Source: an uncultured Oscillospiraceae bacterium (GTDB lineage: Bacteria; Bacillota; Clostridia; Oscillospirales; Ruminococcaceae). From it: a stretch of DNA of 64,000 nt. Below, one piece after another: positions 1 to 8,310 of this stretch; position 1 is the stretch's first letter, and the number at the start of each line of letters is the position of its first letter. The notes under the pieces were generated by a model. The model was not told where the DNA came from. It saw only the letters and a program-made list of their open reading frames with translations, and did no database searches. Position numbers and translations under genes: made by a program. The stretch lies in the NCBI GenBank assembly GCA_910589145.1, contig CAJUSD010000004.1:62001-126000 (forward strand). Reading direction: 5' to 3'.

Positions 1-90
1 TTAGACGGCTCTCTCCCCAGGAAAACTTTCTCTATGGGCTACGCCCAGGACAAACGCTACTACATTGAAGCCAGAAAAATTATCTTTTGA
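1..90 (+). CDS. C-terminal end of a CDS entering from the left edge
   Basis: An open frame runs from the first base to a TGA at 88-90, giving about 29 residues that end in YYIEARKIIF. The next gene has its own ribosome binding site about 20 bases later, so this looks like a real gene end and not read-through. Too little is present to name the family. Confidence 0.4.
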   Translation, partial: LDGSLPRKTFSMGYAQDKRYYIEARKIIF

Positions 91-124
91 TTTTTCAGCG
101 GTTTTTATCAGGAGGTTGGTTTAA

Positions 125-637
125 GTGATTTCCTACCATATTCGCCCCGTACATTGGGACGATCCCCATGAACTGAAAAGGATAGCAGAGATAGAAGCTG
201 TATGTTTCCCATCAGCAGAAGCTGCTTCTTTGGATTCTATCCGGCAAAGGGCGGCGGCGTTTCCAGAAAGTTTTTTTGTTGCAGAACAAGACAGCCCTGC
301 CCAGGGAAGACTCGTCGGATTTATTAACGGCTGTGTGACAAATGCGCTGACAATCTGCGATGAAATGTTTGAGAATGTCTCCACCCATTGCCCTAACGGT
401 GCATATCAGGCTGTTTTCGGTTTGGACGTCCTTCCGGATTTCCGCAGGCAGGGGATAGCGTCAGGATTGATGAATGCTTTGATTGCAGCGGCCCGCTCCG
501 CAGGAAGAAAAGGGCTTATCCTTACCTGCAAAGAGCATTTGATACCATACTATGAAAAATTTGGTTATCGCAGCCTTGGCGTTTCCCAATCTGTTCATGG
601 CGGCGCGGTCTGGTTCGATATGGTTTTAGAGTTCTAA
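125..637 (+). CDS. GNAT-family N-acetyltransferase
   Basis: This 170-residue protein has the GNAT fold that transfers an acetyl group from acetyl-CoA to an amine. The acetyl-CoA loop is visible as DFRRQGIASGLMNALI at about residues 109-124, after the core strand FGLDVLPDF, and the late strand YYEKFGYRSLGVS matches the usual C-terminal motif. The length is normal for a single GNAT domain. The GTG start follows an AGGAGG site. The substrate cannot be told; the arylalkylamine-acetyltransferase-like branch is a guess from the spacing of these motifs. It ends at a hairpin shared with the convergent downstream gene. Confidence 0.85.
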   Translation: MISYHIRPVHWDDPHELKRIAEIEAVCFPSAEAASLDSIRQRAAAFPESFFVAEQDSPAQGRLVGFINGCVTNALTICDEMFENVSTHCPNGAYQAVFGLDVLPDFRRQGIASGLMNALIAAARSAGRKGLILTCKEHLIPYYEKFGYRSLGVSQSVHGGAVWFDMVLEF

Positions 638-639
638 AA

Positions 640-676
640 ATAAGTGCCAACAGCGTGTTTAGCTGTTGGCACTTAT
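640..676. terminator. Bidirectional terminator between convergent genes
   Basis: Perfect 15-bp inverted repeat (arms 640-654 and 662-676, 7-nt loop) between the acetyltransferase on the plus strand and the deacylase on the minus strand. An A-run precedes it on the plus strand, which becomes a U-run for minus-strand transcripts. Confidence 0.8.
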
Positions 677-694
677 GTATATTAGAGATTTTCT

Positions 695-1183
695 TTATAG
701 TTTTATCCAGCCAACTGGATGCCCGTGTTGTTCTATAAACTGAAACAGGTCATTGGCCTGGAGCCATATTGTAGCGGTATTGACATTAGGATGGATGCCA
801 ACCATATGATCCTTAAAATCAGCGTCAATGAACACCTTAACGCGATGGTCTATATCGTTCAGCACGCCCAGCGGCGTAACAGCTCCTTTGAAAAGGCCAA
901 GCATACTGTTTAAGTCCGCTTCCGATGCAAGGGATAGCCGGCGGCTATCCAAACAGGCTTGTATCTCCTTCAAATCTGCCTGTTTATCCTTTTGCAGTGT
1001 CAACAGAAAATACTGCCTTTTCTTATCATCGCGGATAAAAAGGTTTTTGGCAACAGTGTCCCTGCCGGGCAGTTTCAGCGCATCGCTTTCCGCCATGGTA
1101 TAAATGGCTTCATGCTCTGCTATTTGATAGGTGATTTTCTCATTTTCCAATAACTGGATAATATTTCCCTTTGTTAAGCTCAT
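695..1183 (-). CDS. Prolyl-tRNA editing-type deacylase (YbaK/ProX superfamily)
   Basis: This 162-residue free-standing editing domain belongs to the YbaK/ProXp superfamily, whose members hydrolyse mischarged aminoacyl-tRNA. The overall pattern matches the PrdX/ProXp-ala type, which clears Ala-tRNA(Pro): an N-terminal helix with EHEAIYTMAES, the conserved K of GRDTVAKNLFIRDDKK around residue 46, GAVTPLGVLND around residue 100 and GIHPNVNTATIWL near the end. The ATG start follows AGGAGGG. It is convergent with the acetyltransferase and lies about 20 bases downstream of the aminotransferase, so the two may be cotranscribed. The fold is confident; the exact tRNA substrate is inferred from the family. 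Confidence 0.85.
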   Translation of the reverse strand: MSLTKGNIIQLLENEKITYQIAEHEAIYTMAESDALKLPGRDTVAKNLFIRDDKKRQYFLLTLQKDKQADLKEIQACLDSRRLSLASEADLNSMLGLFKGAVTPLGVLNDIDHRVKVFIDADFKDHMVGIHPNVNTATIWLQANDLFQFIEQHGHPVGWIKL

Positions 1184-1201
1184 TTTTGCCCTCCTATCAA
1201 T

Positions 1202-2371
1202 TTATAGGGCAAGGATTCCACTGTCCCTAATGCTTTGGACAGCCCAAAGGATCTCTTCCCGATCCTGAACCAGAGCCATTCTTACATGACCTTCCCCGGA
1301 AGGACCGAACGCGCTTCCCGGCGTTACCAATACCCCTGCTTTCGCCAGCAGTTCTTTTGTAAAGGTCAGGGAATCGGGAAATTCTTCTGGTATTTTCGCC
1401 CAGACAAACATAGTGGACTTGCAACGGGGAACGTTCCAGCCAATTTCTGTCAGTCCATCACACAATGCGTCCCGCCTGTCCTGGTAAGCCTGGCGTGTTT
1501 GGGACACGCTGGATTGATCCCCTGTAATTGCGGCAATAGCAGCTTTTTGAACTGGCAGGAACATCCCATAATCCATATTGGATTTTAATGCAGACAGCAT
1601 TCCCACTACTTCTTTGTTTCCAAGGCAGAAGCCAATCCTTGCACCAGCCAAGCCATAGGTTTTGGAAAGGGAATTAAATTCCACCCCAACCTCTTTCGCC
1701 CCTGGATATGCCAAAAAGCTGCCGCAGGTTGCGCCGTCAAACACCAGCTCACTGTATGCGTTGTCGTGGAGAACTAAAATGTTATGATTTTTTGCAAAGG
1801 CAATTAGTTCCTCATAAAAACTGGATGGTGCGACAGCCGTCGTCGGGTTATTGGGATAGGACACAATCATCAGTTTGGCTTTGTCTGCAATAGAATCCGG
1901 TATTTCTGAAAAGTCTATCAGATAATCCTTTTCTTTGCGCATGGGCATGAAATACTGTTTGGCTCCAGCGATCAGCGGGCCGTCCCCGAAAATTGGATAG
2001 CAGGGATCGGGAACCATAATAATATCCCCTTCATCCGCAACACACAAGGAGATATGCGCAAGCCCGTCTTGGGAGCCTAACAGCGATACTACTTCACAAT
2101 CGGGGTCGATTTCAACGCCGTACCTCCGCTGATACCATTCAGCCGCAGCCTGTTGAAGCTCCTTTGTATCGTTTAGAGCATAAAGATAGTTTTCCCCAAT
2201 GCCAGCCGCGTCTATCAATGCCTGCCTGACATGGGGGGACGGCGGAATATTAGGTGACCCAACACTTAAATCCACAACATGACGTCCTGCAGCCTCTTGC
2301 TCCTTCCGCATTTGGGAGAGCTGGGAGAAAATTCCCATTCCAAAATGTTCCATTCGCTTTGCAAATTCCAT
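1202..2371 (-). CDS. PLP-dependent class I/II aminotransferase
   Basis: A fold-type I aminotransferase, resembling the LL-diaminopimelate/aspartate aminotransferase branch. The PLP lysine lies in SLSKTYGLAGARIGF at about residue 235, the substrate arginine region near the end is GHVRMAL, and the PLP-phosphate contact region is VVSLLGSQDGLAHI. The sequence can be read from a TTG at 2395, but ATG 2371 is preferred: it gives MEFAKRMEHFGMGIF, matching the usual N-terminus, with GAGAGG about 11 bases upstream. The gene is divergent from an epimerase and shares an overlapping promoter region with it. The amino acid substrate cannot be fixed from sequence. Confidence 0.88.
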   Translation of the reverse strand: MEFAKRMEHFGMGIFSQLSQMRKEQEAAGRHVVDLSVGSPNIPPSPHVRQALIDAAGIGENYLYALNDTKELQQAAAEWYQRRYGVEIDPDCEVVSLLGSQDGLAHISLCVADEGDIIMVPDPCYPIFGDGPLIAGAKQYFMPMRKEKDYLIDFSEIPDSIADKAKLMIVSYPNNPTTAVAPSSFYEELIAFAKNHNILVLHDNAYSELVFDGATCGSFLAYPGAKEVGVEFNSLSKTYGLAGARIGFCLGNKEVVGMLSALKSNMDYGMFLPVQKAAIAAITGDQSSVSQTRQAYQDRRDALCDGLTEIGWNVPRCKSTMFVWAKIPEEFPDSLTFTKELLAKAGVLVTPGSAFGPSGEGHVRMALVQDREEILWAVQSIRDSGILAL

Positions 2372-2468
2372 AATGTAAGACATCCTCTCTGTCAAAAATT
2401 CCGATTTTGAAATGATAATTACAATTCTATATGGACTTCTGTGGAATGTTCAAGAGCTATCTTGAGCT

Positions 2469-2498
2469 ATTATAACACAAAGCATATCCTTTTGACAA
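2469..2498 (-). promoter_or_regulatory. Promoter of the aminotransferase gene
   Basis: On the minus strand, TTGTCA (2498-2493) and TATAAT (2474-2469) are separated by 18 bp. The -35 overlaps the -35 of a plus-strand promoter almost base for base. Confidence 0.65.
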
Positions 2499-2518
2499 AA
2501 TAAATCTGAAAAGGATAT
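2484..2518. promoter_or_regulatory. Inverted repeat spanning divergent promoters (possible operator)
   Basis: The 10-bp arms ATATCCTTTT (2484-2493) and AAAAGGATAT (2509-2518) flank a 15-bp centre. They cover the shared -35 area and reach the plus-strand -10, which is where a repressor would block both directions. No regulator gene is adjacent, so the binding protein is unknown. Confidence 0.45.
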
Positions 2519-2589
2519 AATCTTTTTGAAAATAAAGTGACAGAAATGTAATAATTTTTCTTGCGAAATTTTCCAATAAGCGCTATACT
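2492..2589 (+). promoter_or_regulatory. Two tandem promoters for the epimerase gene
   Basis: The first is TTGACA (2492-2497), 18 bp, TATAAT (2516-2521). The second is TTGCGA (2561-2566), 17 bp, TATACT (2584-2589). Both read toward the epimerase at 2698, leaving leaders of roughly 170 and 100 bases in which no open frame or riboswitch was recognised. Confidence 0.55.
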
Positions 2590-2697
2590 ATGTATAATAT
2601 ATAATTATTTCTAATCTGAGGCCCGGTTTCAGGAAGAAAAACTTTTCTGAGTCCATAAAGGTATTTCAGCTTGGAAAACACAAGGAGGGATGTACAA

Positions 2698-3726
2698 ATG
2701 AAACTGCTTATACTGGGTGGTACAGGGGTAATCAGCTCCGCAATTGTTAGACAGGGACTTGCTGCTGGCCACGATATTACAATTGTAAACCGTGGAACGC
2801 GCATTTCCCCTTATGCCAAACAAATTTCCTGCATCCAGGCAGACCGAAAAGATCCTGTTTCCTTTGCTTCCAAGCTGGAACATTTAAAGCCAGACGTTGT
2901 AATTGATATGATTAGCTTTCAGCCAAGCGATGCAAAACAAACGCTGGAACTTTTCCGAGGGAAAACAGGGCAGGTTATTTTCACATCCAGCACAGCTGCT
3001 TATCAACGTCCTTATCGTTCTTTTCCGATTCGAGAGGATGCAGAGGAATTATGTTCCTCACCAGATTTTCCATATGCTTTCCAAAAAGCTGAAATGGAAC
3101 GTTTTCTGCAAAAGGAGATGGGTCAATCTGAAACCCCTATTACCATTATCCGTCCTTCCCTAACTTTTGGAATTGGGGCGGCAAATATCGGCGTACTGCG
3201 TCAGAATTACAATATTGTCTGCCGGATGAAACAGCATTTACCGCTTGTAATGATTGGGGAGGGAACAATTCCCTGGGCCTTTACTTTTTCTGATGATTTG
3301 GCAAAAGGGTTCCTCCTATGCTGCCAAAATCCAAAAGCTTACAATCAGGCTTTTCATATCACTAACACGCAAACGGTTCTATGGGAAGATCTATATCGTG
3401 TGATTGGAGAGATTATCGGCGAAAAACCGGAGTTCCTCTATGTTCCTTCCCAAACGCTCCATTATGCCAACCCGGACTTATTTGCTCATTTCTGGTATGA
3501 GAAACGGTTCCCTTCCGTTTTCTCCAACGATAAAATCCGTTCTGCTGCTCCCAATTTTGCACCCTCCATTTCTCTCAAAGACGGTATGTCCTCTATTATC
3601 CGCTGGTGGGAAGAAGGGGCAGGGGCTGTTGACCAGCAAAAGTGGAAACTTGAAGATGATATATGCCAATGCATTTTGGACTTCCAGAAATCTTTGCGTT
3701 CCGCTTCCTTCCCAAATTCATTTTAA
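2698..3726 (+). CDS. NAD-dependent epimerase/dehydratase (extended SDR)
   Basis: This 342-residue Rossmann-fold protein belongs to the atypical/extended SDR group. The nucleotide-binding loop LGGTGVISSAIVRQG is at about residues 6-20, followed by an acidic or polar strand end (IVNRGTRIS), a central ADRKDP turn and VVIDMISFQP. The catalytic-region Tyr may be in FPYAFQKAEME, a YxxxK-like arrangement. Similar clostridial proteins are annotated as mRNA-binding/chloroplast CSP41-like or UDP-sugar epimerases, and the substrate is unknown. ATG 2698 is chosen over the upstream in-frame ATG 2671 because AAGGAGGG lies just before it. The SepF-like gene follows after 22 bases. Confidence 0.8.
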   Translation: MKLLILGGTGVISSAIVRQGLAAGHDITIVNRGTRISPYAKQISCIQADRKDPVSFASKLEHLKPDVVIDMISFQPSDAKQTLELFRGKTGQVIFTSSTAAYQRPYRSFPIREDAEELCSSPDFPYAFQKAEMERFLQKEMGQSETPITIIRPSLTFGIGAANIGVLRQNYNIVCRMKQHLPLVMIGEGTIPWAFTFSDDLAKGFLLCCQNPKAYNQAFHITNTQTVLWEDLYRVIGEIIGEKPEFLYVPSQTLHYANPDLFAHFWYEKRFPSVFSNDKIRSAAPNFAPSISLKDGMSSIIRWWEEGAGAVDQQKWKLEDDICQCILDFQKSLRSASFPNSF

Positions 3727-3748
3727 TAGTTAGAAAGAAGGGATTCCT

Positions 3749-4129
3749 ATGGGTCTTGCAGAAAGACTGATAGACTTCGTTTCTCCCGAAGAATACGACT
3801 ATCAAGACGATGAGTCTTATTCTTCTACTACTGATGCCTACAATTCATCTATTCAAGCTGGAATCGTTTTGTTTAAGCCAAAGGATTTTCCACAGGCCAG
3901 GGCAATTATTGACCACCTTATGCCGAATCATGCCGTTATTATCAATCTGGATGGCATTGAACCGGAAAATTTAAGAAGAATGGTCGATTTCTTTGCTGGG
4001 GTTGCTTATGGAATTCAAGGGAAATTTACAAAAGTTGCCCGCTTAACCTATATAATTGTTCCACCTGACGTTGAATGTGAGGATGAGCGTTTTGATCATT
4101 GGGAACAGGAGGATCCTTTGGTCCTTTGA
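3749..4129 (+). CDS. sepF: SepF-family cell division protein
   Basis: A 126-residue protein with the SepF domain. In well-studied Firmicutes SepF bundles FtsZ filaments and tethers them to the membrane. The N-terminus MGLAERLIDFVSPEEYDY fits the short amphipathic region, followed by an acidic, Ser-rich linker. The domain runs from about residue 38 as IVLFKPKDFPQARAIIDHL, then AVIINLDGIEPENLRRMVDF and FFAGVAYGIQGKFTKVA, then YIIVPPDVE. SepF is usually found beside ylmE/ylmG and ftsZ, but here it stands behind an epimerase and before a terminator. It could be a second, accessory SepF-like paralogue; the domain assignment is firm. Confidence 0.82.
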   Translation: MGLAERLIDFVSPEEYDYQDDESYSSTTDAYNSSIQAGIVLFKPKDFPQARAIIDHLMPNHAVIINLDGIEPENLRRMVDFFAGVAYGIQGKFTKVARLTYIIVPPDVECEDERFDHWEQEDPLVL

Positions 4130-4151
4130 TATGTATTTGAAGAATTTTTGT

Positions 4152-4193
4152 CTCCCTTATTTGGCTGGGGCGCTGCCTGGCTGAATAGGGGAG
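4152..4193 (+). terminator. Terminator after the SepF-like gene
   Basis: The arms CTCCCTTATT (4152-4161) and AATAGGGGAG (4184-4193) pair with one wobble, and TTTTATT follows immediately. The remaining space to 4380 holds no other feature that could be supported apart from the downstream ribosome binding site. Confidence 0.6.
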
Positions 4194-4379
4194 TTTTATT
4201 CATTTACAAACTTTCCCGCCTAATTCATGTGCTTTAAGGAAAACATCAGCAGCACGATTCACAGAAACGGATGAAAGGCCCACAAACCTCTGGCATTTTC
4301 CTTGATACAGTGGTATAATCAAACCATAAAACCGTCAGACTATTTACCCGCTGCAAAACATTATTGGGAGGAAAGAAAA

Positions 4380-5627
4380 ATGGATTATGAGGTACATTCA
4401 AATGTTAAAGCTGTTATCCAGAAGTTGACAAGCCTGGATTCAGTAAAAAAGGCACTCACATTTTTAAAGGAAGACCATGAAAACTCCATCTCCGATCAAT
4501 TAGAGCTGGTACAGATTCCTGCACCAACCTTCCACGAAGAAAAACGCGCCGCTTATATGACAGAGACGTTCCGTAAACTGGGATTAACCGATGTACATAT
4601 TGACCGTAACGGCAATGCAGTAGGCGTAAGAAAGGGCAGAGGGAACGGCCCTAAAATTTTAATTGACGGGCATATGGATACTGTTTATCCAATGGATACC
4701 CCACTTCATCCCCGCCGGGATGAAGACTATATTTACTGTCCTGGCATCACAGACGATACCCGCGCCTGCGCCGCTATGCTGACGCTGATTCGGGCATTAA
4801 ATCATGCAAACATTGAAACGGAAGGCGACATAATCTTTATGGGCTCTGCCCGTGAGGAAGGACGCGGAGCATTTGGCGGAATCAAGGGCTTTTTTGACGA
4901 TAATAAGGATATTGATGCGGCTGTTTGTATGGACGGCTGTGGAATTGGCCAGATTATATATCAATCTACTGGTTTTAAAACTATGGAAGTCACATTCCAC
5001 GGGATTGGCGGTCATGCTTATGGAGCATTTGGTGAAGTTGCGAATCCTCTTCATGCCGCAGCGCGGGCTGTGGCTAAAATTGCGGATCTGCAAGTCCCTT
5101 CCAATCCTAAAACCACTTATTGCGTTTCCAATTTCCATGCTGGAAATGATGCTGGAATACATGCGATTGTCCCTTCTGCGTCTATTAAAATCAATTACCG
5201 TTCAAACGGACAAAAAGAACTGGAGCAGTTGGATGCGGAAATTGCACGGTGTATCAAAGAAGCGTGCCAGGAGGAAACCAAGCGTTGGGGCAGGGATGAA
5301 ATTACATACACAATAGAAACTTACTGCGACGTACCCGCTGGAAGCTTGGATCAGCATGATCCCATTGTAGAAGCTGCCTGGGAATCCATTACCTTCCTTG
5401 GAAAGAAACCAGGTCTTGTTGAGGGTGGACCAACCAACGCCTCTATTCCTATCAGCAGAGGGATCCCAGCTGTTTGCATTGGCGACGAGGTTGGAATGGA
5501 AACCTTCTGCCATAATGCTGCTTCGGAGAGGTTCCCTGTGAAAGACACATGGCAAATGCCGCAGCTGGCTATGCTGATTGCTTTGGCCTCAGCAGGAGTT
5601 TTAGAGGAGATAAAATCTATTTTGTAA
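4380..5627 (+). CDS. M20/M25/M40-family metallopeptidase
   Basis: This 415-residue di-zinc amidohydrolase is related to tripeptidases, acetylornithine deacetylases and YgeY-type hydrolases. First metal ligand and catalytic Asp: DGHMDTVYP. Bridging Asp: ITDDTRACAA. Catalytic Glu pair: SAREEGRGA. Further ligands: CMDGCG and a late His in FCHNAASERFP. The dimerisation lid is seen at GIGGHAYGAFGEVANPL. ATG 4380 is preferred over 4302 because GGGAGG stands 8 bases before it and the extra N-terminal residues look unlike the family. It is probably a cytoplasmic peptidase or deacylase; the substrate is unknown. Confidence 0.85.
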   Translation: MDYEVHSNVKAVIQKLTSLDSVKKALTFLKEDHENSISDQLELVQIPAPTFHEEKRAAYMTETFRKLGLTDVHIDRNGNAVGVRKGRGNGPKILIDGHMDTVYPMDTPLHPRRDEDYIYCPGITDDTRACAAMLTLIRALNHANIETEGDIIFMGSAREEGRGAFGGIKGFFDDNKDIDAAVCMDGCGIGQIIYQSTGFKTMEVTFHGIGGHAYGAFGEVANPLHAAARAVAKIADLQVPSNPKTTYCVSNFHAGNDAGIHAIVPSASIKINYRSNGQKELEQLDAEIARCIKEACQEETKRWGRDEITYTIETYCDVPAGSLDQHDPIVEAAWESITFLGKKPGLVEGGPTNASIPISRGIPAVCIGDEVGMETFCHNAASERFPVKDTWQMPQLAMLIALASAGVLEEIKSIL

Positions 5628-5652
5628 TATTAGATAGAAGTTTATTCATGTG

Positions 5653-5693
5653 AAAATCCCCTTGAAGCAACGCTATTGCTTCAAGGGGATTTT
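5653..5693. terminator. Bidirectional terminator between M20 peptidase and cdaR
   Basis: Perfect 18-bp inverted repeat (5653-5670 and 5676-5693, 5-nt loop) with A-run and T-run on the two sides, so it can stop transcripts from both convergent genes. Confidence 0.9.
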
Positions 5694-5697
5694 ATGT

Positions 5698-6957
5698 TTA
5701 TTGTTCCTTTTCCACAACATGGATAATAACAGAATAATCGCCGGATGCCCAGACCATGGACTTATTAGGGGCGTATATTTTTACACCTGTACTGAACTGC
5801 CCCGGCAGAATTTCACGGCTGCTCAGATCAATTTCAGCTACAAAATCGCCTGGCGTCAGCTCATCTAAAATATCCTTTCTGCCATAAATCAGTACATTGG
5901 AAAGCCGGTTGGTAGTAACAGTTATCTCATAATCGCTGGACTGATTCAAAATCTGGAAGTCCTCAACGTTAATATATTTCCTTTCAATATTATCCAACTT
6001 GAATTCAACCACTACGTTTTCAATATTCCTTATGTTTTCAAAATTATCGGGCAGCGCTTCCGCAACATCAAAGACAAAAACACTGTTCGGTTCCAGTTCT
6101 TTCATATCCACATAACCTAAAGCAACTTCTGTAAACCGTTCTGTGGTATCGGTTGGAACTGCAACTTCCAGCTTTGAGCTGGAAAGCGAATACTTCAGAT
6201 CTTCTTCCTGAATGCCAGGCGGAAGGTTTAAAAACCGGATTACAAAGGGCAGTTCCCGAATTTTTAGAATAGGGATGGTAAGAGAAGCGGTTTGAATATC
6301 AGTAGTAATATGATCGGAAACCACTTCACTTCCATTTTGATCCAAAAGCAGAATATCACCTTTTAAAGTAGTTGTTTTCTGTAAAGGCTTGTCCAAATTA
6401 TAGTGAACAACGCACCGTTTGATTCTGGAGAGCTGTTCGTCCGGTCCAGTAATAGAGATGTTTTTTGGGAAAATAGTATGATCTTTTCCAATATATCCTT
6501 CTGGAATCGTCAATCCTGTTAAATCGGCCTCTATTGGAAACGTTTTTGTGGAATAAACATCCAGTTTTACAGAAATCGTATTCGGCGTCAAGCTTAAAAA
6601 TTCTAAATCCTCATTTTCACCCTTTAAGGTGAGCTTATATGTCCCTGGACCGTCTATACGGGTCACACTGGGGATAACGTTCAAATCTTCCCCTTCTATC
6701 TGGCTTAAACGGAAACGCTTGCCTTTAACATTAACAATAACAGATTCTTTTGCTTCCCCAATGATTTTGAGCCCTAAAAGGTCAAAATAGTCCTGCCAAT
6801 CCTTCATGTCTACCGTTACCATATACTCAGCTTCCTGATCTGGGTTAATATAGGCAGCTACAAAAAACCAGCATATCAATCCCACAATCACCGCTACAAT
6901 TTGAAGAAAACGGTTGCTTTGGGAAAGGTTTCGCAAGGTGAACGTTTTTTTCTTCAT
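5698..6957 (-). CDS. cdaR: YbbR-domain regulator of diadenylate cyclase
   Basis: CdaR partners the membrane diadenylate cyclase CdaA and modulates c-di-AMP synthesis. One N-terminal membrane helix is visible at about residues 17-34 (RFLQIVAVIVGLICWFFVA), followed by a long extracytoplasmic part with about four YbbR repeats, recognisable by recurring TFPIEADLTG-, PEGY-, GPDEQLSRI- and LPFVIRF-type strands. ATG 6957 with AGAGGA upstream is preferred to a TTG at 6999 that would overlap cdaA by four bases. It is cotranscribed with cdaA. The usual third member, glmM, is not next to the pair. Confidence 0.92.
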   Translation of the reverse strand: MKKKTFTLRNLSQSNRFLQIVAVIVGLICWFFVAAYINPDQEAEYMVTVDMKDWQDYFDLLGLKIIGEAKESVIVNVKGKRFRLSQIEGEDLNVIPSVTRIDGPGTYKLTLKGENEDLEFLSLTPNTISVKLDVYSTKTFPIEADLTGLTIPEGYIGKDHTIFPKNISITGPDEQLSRIKRCVVHYNLDKPLQKTTTLKGDILLLDQNGSEVVSDHITTDIQTASLTIPILKIRELPFVIRFLNLPPGIQEEDLKYSLSSSKLEVAVPTDTTERFTEVALGYVDMKELEPNSVFVFDVAEALPDNFENIRNIENVVVEFKLDNIERKYINVEDFQILNQSSDYEITVTTNRLSNVLIYGRKDILDELTPGDFVAEIDLSSREILPGQFSTGVKIYAPNKSMVWASGDYSVIIHVVEKEQ

Positions 6958-6995
6958 TTTAAACCAATCCTCTTTTTCGGGTTTTGGCGGAAACG

Positions 6996-7880
6996 TCAAT
7001 TCTTCTTACTTTTCCAAAAAGATTCTTTTTTCTCAGAAGTCTCTGAAACGGCTCCGTCAGAAAGTATTTCCGTTTTCAGCAGTTCAGCAAGGCTTTCCGC
7101 ATTATAATTACGGGTTAGAACTCCCTTAATAGCTACGGAAATAACCCCTGTTTCTTCACTGACTATGATAACGACTGCATCAGAATTTTCACTCATGCCC
7201 AACCCGGCCCTATGCCTTGTCCCAAGTTCCCGGCTGATTTCGTGGTTGTCTGACAATGGCAGGTAGCACCCAGCGGCAAATATCTTCCCGTCCCGTATTA
7301 TCATAGCTCCATCGTGAAGGGGTGAATTAACAAAAAAGAGGTTTCCTATCAACTCTACTGAGGGGATCGCATCTACAACCGTGCCGGTTTTTATAATTTC
7401 TCCCAGCTTTGTTGTACGTTCCAACACCATCAGCGCTCCCGTTTTACTGCGTGCCAATGTATTGGCGGCATTACAGATAGTGCCGATAGCGGCGTTCCAC
7501 TGCTGCTTCTGTGTATTTGCGTCAAAATGTCCGATATTGAAAACATTTAGGTTTGATATTCTCGTTCGGCCTACCGTTTCCAACATTCGTCTGAGTTCCG
7601 GTTGGAAAACAACCAGCAGCGCAATTACCCCATATTGGAAAACCATTTCTAATAAATACCGCATTGTATTTAATTCAAACAGATCTACTGCCATGTACAA
7701 TACCATCAAAAGCAGCAGACCTTTTAAAAGCTGCATTGCACGGGTTTCCCGCACAAGCTGCAACACTTTATACACCAAATATATTACTAGAAGGGTATCA
7801 ATGATATCTACTGGATGTATGGACTGGATCATCCCCTGGATATCTGCTGATGTCAATGCTTCCAATTTAAGCAGAACCAT
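6996..7880 (-). CDS. cdaA: Diadenylate cyclase CdaA
   Basis: It makes c-di-AMP from two ATP molecules at the cytoplasmic membrane. Three N-terminal membrane helices span about residues 20-95 (IIDTLLVIYLVYKVLQLV, LLLLMVLYMAVDLF, GVIALLVVFQPELRRML). The DAC domain follows, with the diagnostic LHDGAMII near residue 185 and GTRHRAGLGMSE near residue 220, the DGA and RHR active-site motifs. The length (294 aa) is normal. cdaR follows immediately on the same strand. The product controls potassium and osmolyte uptake and wall homeostasis in Firmicutes. Confidence 0.96.
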   Translation of the reverse strand: MVLLKLEALTSADIQGMIQSIHPVDIIDTLLVIYLVYKVLQLVRETRAMQLLKGLLLLMVLYMAVDLFELNTMRYLLEMVFQYGVIALLVVFQPELRRMLETVGRTRISNLNVFNIGHFDANTQKQQWNAAIGTICNAANTLARSKTGALMVLERTTKLGEIIKTGTVVDAIPSVELIGNLFFVNSPLHDGAMIIRDGKIFAAGCYLPLSDNHEISRELGTRHRAGLGMSENSDAVVIIVSEETGVISVAIKGVLTRNYNAESLAELLKTEILSDGAVSETSEKKESFWKSKKN

Positions 7881-7967
7881 TTTGTTTCACCGTTCCTCAC
7901 TGGTTTCAGTTCCTGCGGCTTTGCGGTGCATACCGCTTTGTTTATTCACAGTTTTTTCCTTATATTT

Positions 7968-7995
7968 ATTTTAGCACATTGCGGGATTAATTCAA
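7968..7995 (-). promoter_or_regulatory. Promoter of cdaA-cdaR
   Basis: On the minus strand, TTGAAT (7995-7990) and TAAAAT (7973-7968) are separated by 16 bp, about 90 bases before the cdaA start. Confidence 0.5.
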
Positions 7996-8071
7996 TACAC
8001 ATTTTCATTTATTTGCTGGGAAACTTATTTTTTATGCATTGTGCCAGCTGACAGATTATGCTATGGGTCTG

Positions 8072-8262
8072 CTGCTTATCTGTACTGTTGATTGCAGCCT
8101 CGCGGCTGTTTGATGGATAAAACCGGTAAGGCCTATCGTCCAACGTTGGCAGCACCAGTTCAGCAGAGCTGAACTGACGACCAGGGGCTTTTGAGGAGTG
8201 CAGCTCCGCCGCACATCCCCCTGGGCCCCAAACCTTTTTCATTTGGCCTTGGCTTATATCTG
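8072..8262 (-). repeat. Interspersed intergenic element, copy A
   Basis: It belongs to the repeat family defined by the full copies at 50396-50803 and 63013-63350. It shares with copy J the blocks CGTCCAACGTTGGC, a CAGTTCAGC/GCTGAACTG hairpin, GGGGCTTTTGAGGAGTGCAGC and AAACCTTTTTCATTTGG. It shares a GCTTATCTG...GCGGCTG left part with copy D. It is oriented with the AAAAAGG end toward the 3' end of the desulfurase gene. The left boundary is uncertain. The rest of 7881-8310 holds only the cdaA promoter. Confidence 0.75.
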
Positions 8263-8310
8263 CACATAGCTTAACACAACATATCTGAAAAGATAGGGGA
8301 TTTCCGCCGT

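Noticed and set aside
4302-4379. Upstream ATG start of the M20 peptidase
   Set aside because: The 26 extra residues are not family-like, and the strong GGGAGG site fits ATG 4380.
8009-8242. Open frame of 77 codons on the minus strand
   Set aside because: It lies wholly within repeat copy A, and similar frames appear in other copies only by chance; no family-like protein.
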